A stretch of 64,000 nucleotides of DNA from an uncultured Collinsella sp. (GTDB taxonomy: Bacteria; Actinomycetota; Coriobacteriia; Coriobacteriales; Coriobacteriaceae), in the NCBI GenBank assembly GCA_900545665.1, contig UQZU01000006.1:14002-78001 (forward strand). Reading direction: 5' to 3'. Of the stretch, positions 16,857 through 23,771 are shown piece by piece. A program made the translations under genes and the position numbers. How positions within the stretch are numbered: position 1 is the stretch's first letter; each line of letters begins with the position of its first letter. The notes under the pieces were generated by a model. The model worked only from the letters and a program-made list of their open reading frames with translations. It did not search any database and had not been told where the DNA came from.

Positions 16857-17597
16857 TTAGGCAAACATGACCTGGTCGAACGTATAGAAGCCGTGCTCAC
16901 GGGTGACGAGCTTCTGCGCGGCTGCCAAGGCGCCGTTGACAAAGATCTGACGGCTCGTGGCGCGGTGGGTGAGCGTGACTTCCTCGTCCTGGCCAAAGAA
17001 ACTTACCTCGTGCACGCCGGCGACGGTACCGCCGCGCAGCGAGTGCATGCCGATCTCCTTGGGGTCGCGCGCTCCGCACATGCCCTCGCGGCCATAGACG
17101 GGGTGGTAGCCTGCCTCGGGCTCGGCTTCGACGACGGCATCGAGCAGCAACTTGGCTGTGCCACTGGGGGCATCGACCTTTTGGTTGTGGTGCGTCTCGA
17201 CGATCTCACAGTCAAAGCCGGGCAGCTCGCGTGTGGCCTGCGCTACCAGATGACGCAGGGCTGCAATACCGATGGAGTAATTGCCCGAGTGCATAACGCG
17301 GGCATTCTGGCCCAGCTCGCGCAGGCGGTCCATCTGCTCGGGGGTGTAGCCCGTGGTGCCCGAGACCAACGCGGCACCCGTGCGCTCGACATAGGCGACG
17401 ACGGCATCGAAGGTAACGACGTTCGAGAAGTCGATGATTACATCGGCGGCCGGTGCGTTCTCGAGCTCGCTCAAATCGAAGCCAATCTGGGCGACGATGT
17501 CAAAAACGGGCTGACCGGCGGCGTCGACAACGCCCTCGGCGGTGGTTCGGATGAGCGAGCCCATGCGGCCCGTTCCCATAATGACGGTCTTAATCAA
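16857..17597 (-). CDS. dapB: 4-hydroxy-tetrahydrodipicolinate reductase
   Basis: 246 residues. The NAD(P)-binding loop GTGRMGSLI is at residues 8-16. The catalytic region E-THHNQKVDAPSGTAK carries the His-His pair and the substrate-binding lysine, and the SGTTGY segment is also present. It reduces the DapA product to tetrahydrodipicolinate. The start is the TTG at 17597, which overlaps the dapA stop by 8 bases; no ATG gives the conserved (M)IKTVIMGTGRMG N-terminus. This overlap implies translational coupling with the fused lysA-dapA frame. Confidence 0.92.
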   Translation of the reverse strand: MIKTVIMGTGRMGSLIRTTAEGVVDAAGQPVFDIVAQIGFDLSELENAPAADVIIDFSNVVTFDAVVAYVERTGAALVSGTTGYTPEQMDRLRELGQNARVMHSGNYSIGIAALRHLVAQATRELPGFDCEIVETHHNQKVDAPSGTAKLLLDAVVEAEPEAGYHPVYGREGMCGARDPKEIGMHSLRGGTVAGVHEVSFFGQDEEVTLTHRATSRQIFVNGALAAAQKLVTREHGFYTFDQVMFA

Positions 17598-19899
17598 GCA
17601 GACCAGCTCCCTTCAGAGCATCGGTAAGTGCAGCGCGCGTGTCGTTGGCCATGGGGCATAGCGGCATGCGGTAGCTTGCCTCGATCATACCCATCTGAGC
17701 GAGCGCTTCCTTAACGGGGATGGGGTTGACCTCACTAAAGAGGGCGTTGATGAGCGGCTGGCCGGCAATTTGGATATCGCGGGCACGTGCCACGTCACCA
17801 TCCAGATAGGCGCGGCACATGTCATGCACGAGCTGCGGCTGAACATCGGCCCATACGCTGATGGTGCCCGAGGCGCCCAGGCTCATGAGCGGCACGGTGA
17901 GCGCGTCCTCGCCCGAGTACATGCGGAAGTCGTCGGACAGCAGGTGGGCGATCTTTGCGGCATAAGCGACGTTACCCGAGGCCTCCTTGATGCCCATGAT
18001 GTTGGGGTGCGCGGCTAAGCGTTCTACGTTGCGCTCGCTGATGTCGCAGCCGCAGCGGCCGGGGATGTTGTACAGGATGCAGGGGATGTCCACGGCGTCG
18101 GCGACGGTCTTAAAGTGCTGATAGATACCCTCTTCATTGGACTTGTTGTAGTAGGGGGTAATGAGCAGTAGGCCATCGGCGCCCAAGCCCTGGTAGGTGA
18201 GCGACTTGGTGAGCATGGTTTGCGTGGAGTTGGAGCCCGAGCCGGCGATGACGGGGATGCGTCCTGCAACCTGCTTGACCACGGCGGCGACAACGGAGTT
18301 GTCCTCGTCATCGGTCATCGTGGCGCTCTCGCCTGTGGTGCCCAGGGTGAGGATGGCGTCAGTGCCGTTTTGCAGGTGGAAATCGACAAGGCGCTCGAGT
18401 GCGTCAAAGTCGACACTGCCGTCCTTTTTAAATGGCGTAACAAGGGCGACGATTGAACCCTCGAGATTGCGGATGTCCATGTTCTTCTCCTTCGCTTCCG
18501 CGATCTGGATGCGTTTGTTCCATTGGGCGGCGACGGCCAGGCGCTCGTCTTGGGCGCGACGGCGGGCACTTTCGGCGCGCGACTTGGCCAGCAGCTCTCG
18601 GCCGCTCGGCAGCACGTCGAGCGTGGCAAAGTAATCGCCCGGGCGCTCGGCACGGCGGATGAGGTCGGCTGAGCCATCGGGGCGCAGCAGGACCTCGGCG
18701 GAGCGCAGGCGTCCGTTGTAGTTGTAGCCCATGGAGTAGCCATGCGCGCCGGTATCGTGGATCACAAGCAGGTCGCCCATGTCGATCTGCGGCAGCTTGC
18801 GATCGATGGCGAACTTGTCGTTGTTCTCGCACAAGTTGCCCGTGATGTCATACGTGTTCGTGACCGGTGCTGCGGTCTTGTCAGGGCCGCCCGGCTGACC
18901 CATTACCGTAATGTGGTGGTAGGCGCCATACATGGCAGGGCGGATCAGATCGACGGCGCTTGCGTCGACACCGATATAGTCCTTGTAGATCTGCTTTTCG
19001 TGGATGGCCTTGGTGACCAGGCATCCGTAGGGGCCCATCATAAAGCGACCCATCTCGGTGCAGATCGCCACATCGCTCATGCCGGCGGGGACCAGAATCT
19101 CGTCGTAGGCTGCGTGTACGCCCTCGCCGATGGCGTGAATGTCGTTAGCCTGCTGCTCGGGCAGGTAGGGGATACCCACACCGCCGGACAGATTGATAAA
19201 GGCGACATGTGCGCCGGTCTCGCACTCCAGGCGCACGGCAAGTTTAAAGAGGATGCGTGCGAGCTTGGGATAGTAGTCGTTAGTGACGGTGTTACTGGCA
19301 AGGAAGGCATGGATGCCAAAATTCTCGGCGCCCTTGGCCTTGAGCATGCGGAAAGCCTCAAAGAGCTGCTCGGTGGTCATGCCGTACTTGGAGTCGCCGG
19401 GGTTGTCCATAATGCCGTTAGAGAGCTGGAACAGGCCGCCCGGGTTAAAACGGCAGCTTACCGTCTTGGGAATGGGGCCCGCGACGCGCTCAAAGAACTC
19501 GATATGGCTGATGTCGTCAAAGTTGATGATGGCGCCCAGTTTATCTGCAAGGGCAAAATCTGCCGCCGGCGTGTCGTTGGACGAGAACATGATGTCGTGG
19601 CCGGTGATGCCCAGTGAGCGGGCAATCATGAGCTCGGTATAGCTCGAGCAATCGCAGCCGCAGCCGTATTCGTTGAGAATGGAGATGAGCGCCGGGTTGG
19701 GATTGGCCTTGACGGCAAAGTATTCCTTAAAGCCCGGGTTCCATGCAAAGGCGTCGCGCACCTCTTGCATGTTGCGGCGGATGCCCGCCTCGTCGTATAG
19801 ATGAAACGGCGTGGGGAACTGCTCGACAATATGCTCGAGCGTTTCCTTGTCCACAAACGGCTGTTTGGCCGCATACGCTTCGTTGGGGGTCAATGCCAT
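17590..19899 (-). CDS. lysA-dapA: Fused diaminopimelate decarboxylase / 4-hydroxy-tetrahydrodipicolinate synthase
   Basis: A continuous 769-codon frame encodes two enzymes. Residues 1 to about 470 are LysA-like: PLP lysine in FAVKANPNP (Lys64), SNTVTNDYYPK, NLSGGVGIPY and CTEMGRFMMGPYG. Residues 474-769 are a complete DapA: GTTGES, YYNKSNEEG, YNIPGRCGCD and the Schiff-base lysine in MGIKEASGN (about 638). No stop separates them. A charged linker (KRIQIAEAKEKN) joins them and itself encodes an AAGGAGAA ribosome site seven bases before the internal ATG at 18480. Free DapA (296 residues) could therefore be made as well. DapA is the first dedicated step and LysA the last step to lysine. Preceded by a lysine riboswitch. 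Confidence 0.85.
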   Translation of the reverse strand: MALTPNEAYAAKQPFVDKETLEHIVEQFPTPFHLYDEAGIRRNMQEVRDAFAWNPGFKEYFAVKANPNPALISILNEYGCGCDCSSYTELMIARSLGITGHDIMFSSNDTPAADFALADKLGAIINFDDISHIEFFERVAGPIPKTVSCRFNPGGLFQLSNGIMDNPGDSKYGMTTEQLFEAFRMLKAKGAENFGIHAFLASNTVTNDYYPKLARILFKLAVRLECETGAHVAFINLSGGVGIPYLPEQQANDIHAIGEGVHAAYDEILVPAGMSDVAICTEMGRFMMGPYGCLVTKAIHEKQIYKDYIGVDASAVDLIRPAMYGAYHHITVMGQPGGPDKTAAPVTNTYDITGNLCENNDKFAIDRKLPQIDMGDLLVIHDTGAHGYSMGYNYNGRLRSAEVLLRPDGSADLIRRAERPGDYFATLDVLPSGRELLAKSRAESARRRAQDERLAVAAQWNKRIQIAEAKEKNMDIRNLEGSIVALVTPFKKDGSVDFDALERLVDFHLQNGTDAILTLGTTGESATMTDDEDNSVVAAVVKQVAGRIPVIAGSGSNSTQTMLTKSLTYQGLGADGLLLITPYYNKSNEEGIYQHFKTVADAVDIPCILYNIPGRCGCDISERNVERLAAHPNIMGIKEASGNVAYAAKIAHLLSDDFRMYSGEDALTVPLMSLGASGTISVWADVQPQLVHDMCRAYLDGDVARARDIQIAGQPLINALFSEVNPIPVKEALAQMGMIEASYRMPLCPMANDTRAALTDALKGAGLLD
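18480..18500 (-). promoter_or_regulatory. Internal ribosome binding site and start of the DapA part
   Basis: Within the fused frame, GAAGGAGAAGAAC immediately precedes an ATG at 18480 that begins the canonical DapA N-terminus (MDIRNLEGSIVALVTPF). This is a better ribosome site than many true starts in the window. It suggests independent initiation of DapA alongside the fusion. Confidence 0.6.
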
Positions 19900-19912
19900 G
19901 TCCCGTAAACCT

Positions 19913-19977
19913 CGCTATCCAGACGGCGCCATCTGCGCATCGAATCCGCATAGCGTGGACCCAATGTCCGGATAGCG
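19913..19977 (-). promoter_or_regulatory. Expression platform hairpin of the lysine riboswitch
   Basis: CGCTATCC (19970-19977 region, minus sense) can pair with GGATAGCG (19913-19920), directly next to the GAGG that serves as the lysA ribosome site. Pairing would occlude initiation, which points to translational control; no U-tract terminator is seen. The mechanism is inferred. Confidence 0.45.
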
Positions 19978-19989
19978 CTCCCGCATTGC

Positions 19990-20132
19990 TGCAGACAGTC
20001 CTGCGGGTGTTTCCCGCAGGCCCACCAGGCTGTTCGCGCCCGAAAAACCCAGTTCGGCGGGTTTCGCCTCCCCGCAGGGTCAAAGTCTGCCGACTCGCCC
20101 GCGGCTCTTCGTGCCCGCGCCTCTATCAAGTG
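19990..20132 (-). ncRNA. Lysine riboswitch (L box)
   Basis: Read on the minus strand, the leader has the L-box signature in order. GATAGAGGCGCG is at about 20127-20116, followed by a GAAGAG turn, GGGGAGGCGAAACCCGCCGAA in the P3/P4 region, a long hairpin (CCTGCGGG / CCCGCAGG) and the closing CTGTC at 19998-19994 that pairs with GATAG. It lies directly ahead of the lysA-dapA gene and would shut off the operon when lysine is plentiful. Family assignment is from conserved motifs only, without a covariance-model score. Confidence 0.8.
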
Positions 20133-20279
20133 GTAACGACCCTACCACGTTGCACTTTACCAAACAAGAGTATTCGTATATAACGTTTAAAAAATGCAGG
20201 GATATGCTGGAAATAAGGGTGCGGCAATCTTGCGGCACAATAAGATGGCAACTGGCGCGCACCTATGAAAGGAACCTTT

Positions 20280-21467
20280 ATGACTGAGCTCCAAGAACTC
20301 CGTCGCTATCGGCGCGACTTGCACAGGATCCCGGAGCTCGACTTCGATCTTCCACAGACTATCGCCTATATCGAGGGCGTGTTGGCGCCGCTCGCTTGTG
20401 AGGTGACCCATCCGTGTCCGAGCTGCGTCTGTGCCTTCTTCGATGCCGGCGTGGGCGCTACGCATGCTACGGCGATTCGCGCCGATATGGATGCCCTGCC
20501 CATCGCGGAGGCAACGGGCGTTCCCTTTGCCTCGACTCATCCCGGCAAAATGCACGCGTGCGGACACGATGGACACATGGCCATGGCGCTCGCAGTGGCG
20601 ACTTTTGTCGACCGAGCGATTCGTGAGCAACCGGGTGCCATCAAGCGCAACGTGCTCTTTGTGTTCCAGCCTGCCGAGGAGACGACCGGCGGCGCCAAGA
20701 CAGTGTGCGAGAGCGGCGTATTCGAGCGCTATGGGGCAGATCGCATCTTCGGCTTCCACGTATGGCCCGATTTGCCCGCCGGTACGTTGGCGAGCTGTTC
20801 CGGTCCGCTGCTGGCGCGCTCAAGCGAGACGCACATTCATATCCATGGCACGAGCATCCATATCGCCAAGACCTACGGCGTTCCCGTAAACGAATCGCAC
20901 GATGCCGCGCTGGCGGCGGCCAAGTTCTTAGTTTCCGAGCGCGAGCTCATGGACGAGTTGGGTGCCGACGAGCCTTGCATTGGTAAGTTCGGCCTGCTGC
21001 AGGCCGGCACCGTCTGCAATGCGGTGGCGGGGGAGGCCCATGTTGCGGGCAGCTTGCGCGTGTTTACGGACGATATGTTCGACCGAGCGCGCGAGGGCGT
21101 GCGCCATGTGCTCGATGAGGCATGCACTGCAACGGGTTGCACGTACGATCTCGACTTTGCCGAGGGCTATCCGCCAGTCGATAACGACCCCGAGCTGTTT
21201 GCCTGCATTGCGCCTGCCTTGTCCGAGCTGCAACTTGTGGACGAGCCGCTGCTGATTGCCGAGGACTTCGCCTTCTATCAGCGCCATCTTCCGGGCGTGT
21301 TCTTCCTACTGGGCACGGGCGTGCCAGAGGGACAAGAAAACCCGAGCGATTCGGATGGCTGCCCCGCCTATGCCACGAGCGCCCTTCACACTGATACCAT
21401 GCTCTTTGACGAGGAAATTCTGCTCAAAGGCCTCGATGTCTACAAACGATTGCTTTTGCTTGGTTAA
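20280..21467 (+). CDS. M20 family amidohydrolase, candidate N-acetyl-diaminopimelate deacetylase
   Basis: 395 residues, M20D fold. Metal ligands are visible: RADMDALPI, a Cys-Gly-His (HACGHDGHMAM), the general-base glutamates in FQPAEETTGGAK, and a late histidine in TSALHTDTMLF. A dimerisation domain sits in the middle. The family hydrolyses N-acyl amino acids (hippurate, IAA-amino acids, N-acetyl-DAP). It is divergent from the lysine/DAP operon, and a deacetylase is required after DapH, so N-acetyl-diaminopimelate deacetylase (DapL-type) is the best guess. GAAAGGAA precedes ATG 20280; the upstream ATG at 20265 overlaps that site. Confidence 0.75.
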   Translation: MTELQELRRYRRDLHRIPELDFDLPQTIAYIEGVLAPLACEVTHPCPSCVCAFFDAGVGATHATAIRADMDALPIAEATGVPFASTHPGKMHACGHDGHMAMALAVATFVDRAIREQPGAIKRNVLFVFQPAEETTGGAKTVCESGVFERYGADRIFGFHVWPDLPAGTLASCSGPLLARSSETHIHIHGTSIHIAKTYGVPVNESHDAALAAAKFLVSERELMDELGADEPCIGKFGLLQAGTVCNAVAGEAHVAGSLRVFTDDMFDRAREGVRHVLDEACTATGCTYDLDFAEGYPPVDNDPELFACIAPALSELQLVDEPLLIAEDFAFYQRHLPGVFFLLGTGVPEGQENPSDSDGCPAYATSALHTDTMLFDEEILLKGLDVYKRLLLLG

Positions 21468-21510
21468 TCGGCGCGGGTGCATGTTCTCGAAAATACGAAC
21501 AGATGTACGG

Positions 21511-21556
21511 TATAATAGAGATGTAAGTCTATAGAAACGTTTGACGTTATTAACGT
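21511..21556 (+). promoter_or_regulatory. Promoter and putative operator of higBA
   Basis: A consensus -10 TATAAT at 21511-21516 is followed by the perfect dyad ACGTT-ATT-AACGT at 21544-21556, just before the toxin start. HigA-type antitoxins repress by binding such short dyads; the match to this protein is assumed. Confidence 0.5.
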
Positions 21557-21567
21557 AAGGCGATACT

Positions 21568-21849
21568 ATGATTGCATCATATAAAGATGAAGACACTGAA
21601 CGCTTCGCAATGGGTGTGCGGATTAGGAAGTTCATTCCTTTTGAGCGGGTCGCCTTGAGGAAGATTCGCCAACTGCAGATCTGCGCTTCGCTTGATGATC
21701 TTCGCGTTCCGCCAGGCAATCGTCTTGAAGCGTTGAAGGGCGATCGCGCTGGTCAATATAGCATCCGTGTTAATGAGCGCTATCGGGTCTGTTTTGAGTG
21801 GAGACAGGGGATGGCTTGGAATGTCGAAATCGTCGATTATCACAAGTGA
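21568..21849 (+). CDS. higB: HigB/RelE-type toxin
   Basis: 93 residues of the RelE/ParE superfamily, HigB-1 type: ALRKIRQLQICASLDDLRVPPGNRLEALKGDRAGQYSIRVNERYRVCFEW, cited here only as the recognisable order of motifs (helix, LEALKG, QYSIRVN, YRVCF), ending VEIVDYHK. HigB cleaves ribosome-bound mRNA when free of antitoxin. The toxin-first order with overlap into the antitoxin gene (29 bases) is typical of higBA. The AT-rich promoter and odd composition fit a mobile module. Confidence 0.85.
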   Translation: MIASYKDEDTERFAMGVRIRKFIPFERVALRKIRQLQICASLDDLRVPPGNRLEALKGDRAGQYSIRVNERYRVCFEWRQGMAWNVEIVDYHK

Positions 21850-22162
21850 TGAGACCGCGCCCGATTTGCTGTCGCCGGTGACTCCTGGTGAACTTCTCAA
21901 AGAGGAATTTCTTGTTCCTATGGGCATTTCTCAATATCGCCTTGCTAAGGAGACCGGGATTCCGGCACAGCGTATTGGGCAGATTATTTTGGGAAGGCGT
22001 CGTGTTACGGCTGACACCGATCTTCGCCTTTGCCGCTACTTTGGCCTAACGGATGGCTATTGGCTTCGCGCTCAGATGGCGTTTGACCTCGAGGCAGAGA
22101 AGAGGCGCATCGAGCCGGAGCTGGATAAGATCGTTCCCGTTCAGCGGGCCGTTGCGTTGTAG
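21821..22162 (+). CDS. higA: HigA-type antitoxin (XRE helix-turn-helix)
   Basis: 113 residues. The typical HigA opening PVTPGELLKEEFLVPMGIS is followed by an XRE helix-turn-helix (QYRLAKETGIPAQRIGQIILGRRRVTADT) and a C-terminal helical tail ending in PVQRAVAL. It neutralises HigB and represses the operon. ATG 21821 (MSKSSIITSDE) overlaps the toxin end; earlier in-frame starts at 21767 and 21773 lack a good ribosome site. The neighbouring dyad at 21544 is the likely operator. Confidence 0.85.
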   Translation: MSKSSIITSDETAPDLLSPVTPGELLKEEFLVPMGISQYRLAKETGIPAQRIGQIILGRRRVTADTDLRLCRYFGLTDGYWLRAQMAFDLEAEKRRIEPELDKIVPVQRAVAL

Positions 22163-22191
22163 CGCTCAAAGATATTGAAGTTGGAGTGACG

Positions 22192-22515
22192 ATGGAACGA
22201 CGCCGACAGACTGCCGTGTATAGTCCGGGTGGATGCGGGTGTGGCTTGCTGCTGATTCCGGTCATCGTCGTGAGCGTTGGCTTGATGTTTGTGCTTGCCG
22301 GGCTTGCCGCGGCGGCGCTCGTGCTGCTGATTGTGGCTATTGGCGTGACGATTTGGCTCTGCCGCAATCGCGAGCAACGTCGTGCCGACGGTAAAACCAA
22401 TGTCGGCTGGGCCGTCTTCCTGGTCATTGCGTACCCACTGAGTGTCGGCTACATGGTGTTCTTTGTTCTGCTGATGATCAGTACCTTTACTGGGGAATCC
22501 GTCACGGTGGGTTGA
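22192..22515 (+). CDS. Small two-helix membrane protein
   Basis: 107 residues. A short cytosolic N-terminus (MERRRQTAVYSPGGCGCG) leads into a long hydrophobic region with probably two closely spaced helices (residues 19-55). A charged loop (CRNREQRRADGKTN) and a last helix (VGWAVFLVIAYPLSVGYMVF) follow. No known family was recognised. GGAG lies six bases before ATG 22192. It follows higA by 29 bases but differs in character and is probably not part of the toxin module. Confidence 0.5.
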   Translation: MERRRQTAVYSPGGCGCGLLLIPVIVVSVGLMFVLAGLAAAALVLLIVAIGVTIWLCRNREQRRADGKTNVGWAVFLVIAYPLSVGYMVFFVLLMISTFTGESVTVG

Positions 22516-22620
22516 TACACTGCCAGCAGAAGGTCGCGCAAAGTGCGTTTGCTTGGCGTTTGGATAAACGCATTGGCCGTTTACCACAACCTTAGCTCTC
22601 AGCTAATGAATTCAAGTTTA

Positions 22621-22674
22621 ATCCTTCCTACGATGTGCTGTGTGCCGGCGCGGTAGCCGGACCGTAGGAAGGAT
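22621..22674 (+). promoter_or_regulatory. Leader hairpin covering the ribosome site of the 22680 lipoprotein
   Basis: A perfect 12-bp inverted repeat: ATCCTTCCTACG at 22621-22632 and CGTAGGAAGGAT at 22663-22674. The right arm contains the AGGAAGG ribosome site of the following gene, and an inner GCCGG-rich hairpin stacks in the loop. If transcribed, the stem would block initiation. Confidence 0.55.
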
Positions 22675-22679
22675 GCATG

Positions 22680-23222
22680 ATGAATAAGCTCGAAAACGAA
22701 GTGCTGCTGAGCCGTCGCGCTGCACTTGGCGCATTCGCCACCGTCGCCTTGGGGACTGCCGGTCTTCTTGCCGGTTGTGGTAGCGATAAGGCGACCGTCA
22801 CGGAGGATGCCGGCGATGGCGACAAGAAGGAAGAGACGAAAAAGGAAGAGCAGCCTACGACTGACCTGGCTGTTGGCACGACGGTGACCACGACTGCTGG
22901 CCTTTCCGTCGTCGTCGATTCCGTCCAGCCCGGCCTTACAAATTATGACGGTTCGACCATGACGGGCATTCACGTCACGTACGTCAACAATGGCGATGAG
23001 GGTGCAGATTACAATATCTACGACTGGAAGGGCGAGGACGCCAACGGTGCGCAGCAGAACCGGGGTTATTACAGCGAGGGTTCCGATGAGCTGCAGTCTG
23101 GTACCCTTGCCGCCGGTGGCTCCGTGGCGGGCAATATCTACTTTGATGGTGACATCAAGAAGGCTCTCTATTTTGCCAACGTGTTTGATAAGTCTGCCGC
23201 TGCAAGCTGGGTGCTGGCCTAA
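22680..23222 (+). CDS. Predicted lipoprotein with DUF4352-like domain
   Basis: 180 residues. The N-terminus carries a twin arginine (SRRAALGAF) and a lipobox ending AGLLAGCG, then an acidic/lysine-rich linker (DGDKKEETKKEEQP). The mature domain (GTTVTTTAGLSVVVDSVQPG ... GIHVTYVNNGDEGADYNIYDWKGEDANG) has the beta-sandwich pattern of DUF4352/telokin-like surface lipoproteins. ATG 22680 sits seven bases after AGGAAGG; ATG 22677 is also in frame. The ribosome site is inside a 12-bp hairpin arm. The role is unknown. Confidence 0.65.
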   Translation: MNKLENEVLLSRRAALGAFATVALGTAGLLAGCGSDKATVTEDAGDGDKKEETKKEEQPTTDLAVGTTVTTTAGLSVVVDSVQPGLTNYDGSTMTGIHVTYVNNGDEGADYNIYDWKGEDANGAQQNRGYYSEGSDELQSGTLAAGGSVAGNIYFDGDIKKALYFANVFDKSAAASWVLA

Positions 23223-23261
23223 CATGTCGCTACCGTTGCGCCGTATGGGAGGTGAAGCCGC

Positions 23262-23684
23262 ATGCCCGATAAAAAGCTGACGGACGAGTTACTCAATGAA
23301 CTCCTCGACGCGCCAAACATCGATGGCTATATCAAAGAACACGACTTTGCCGCCCCGTCGCTTTCGAACTACCTGAAGCAGCTACTGCGGGAAAAGGGCT
23401 TGGAGCGCTCGCGCGTGGTCCGTATGGCTGATCTCAATGAGACTTTTGGTTATCAGATTTTTACCGGTGCGCGGCATCCGAGCCGCAACAAGGTGCTGCA
23501 GATTGCCTTCGCGATGGCGTTGACGCTCAAGGAGACCAACCGCGCTCTGACAGCTGCCGGGGCAAGCGTCCTCAACTGCAAGGACCGTCGCGATGCAATC
23601 ATTATCTTTTGCATCGACCGTGGCTGTAGCCTCCAAAAGGTCAACGAGGAACTGTATCGCTTTGGCGAGGAGACGGTGAGTTAG
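23262..23684 (+). CDS. Helix-turn-helix protein preceding a Ser/Thr kinase gene
   Basis: 140 residues, no membrane segment. The middle carries an XRE-like helix-turn-helix with shifted motif (LSNYLKQLLREKGLERSRVVRMADLNETFGYQIFTG, seen as helix, turn and the PSRNKVLQIAFAM recognition part). The C-terminal half is helical with a conserved CIDRGCSLQKVNEELY ending. I recall proteins of this type upstream of stand-alone protein kinases in Firmicutes and Coriobacteria, so it is probably a substrate or regulator of the kinase at 23772. A strong hairpin lies between the two genes. Confidence 0.6.
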   Translation: MPDKKLTDELLNELLDAPNIDGYIKEHDFAAPSLSNYLKQLLREKGLERSRVVRMADLNETFGYQIFTGARHPSRNKVLQIAFAMALTLKETNRALTAAGASVLNCKDRRDAIIIFCIDRGCSLQKVNEELYRFGEETVS

Positions 23685-23732
23685 CGGCCGATGGCTGAGC
23701 CGGCGGTGTCGCCAGAACAACCATGCGAACGA

Positions 23733-23768
23733 GCAGGGTGCGGATACCATGGGGTGTCCGCACCCTGC
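23733..23768 (+). terminator. Hairpin between the HTH gene and kinase gene
   Basis: A perfect 12-bp stem (GCAGGGTGCGGA / TCCGCACCCTGC) with a 12-base loop but almost no U tract. It ends three bases before the kinase ATG. Confidence 0.55.
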
Positions 23769-23771
23769 GTT

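Noticed and set aside
17590..18480. Treating dapA as an ordinary separate gene
   Set aside because: No stop codon separates it from lysA in this sequence; kept as one frame with an internal start noted.
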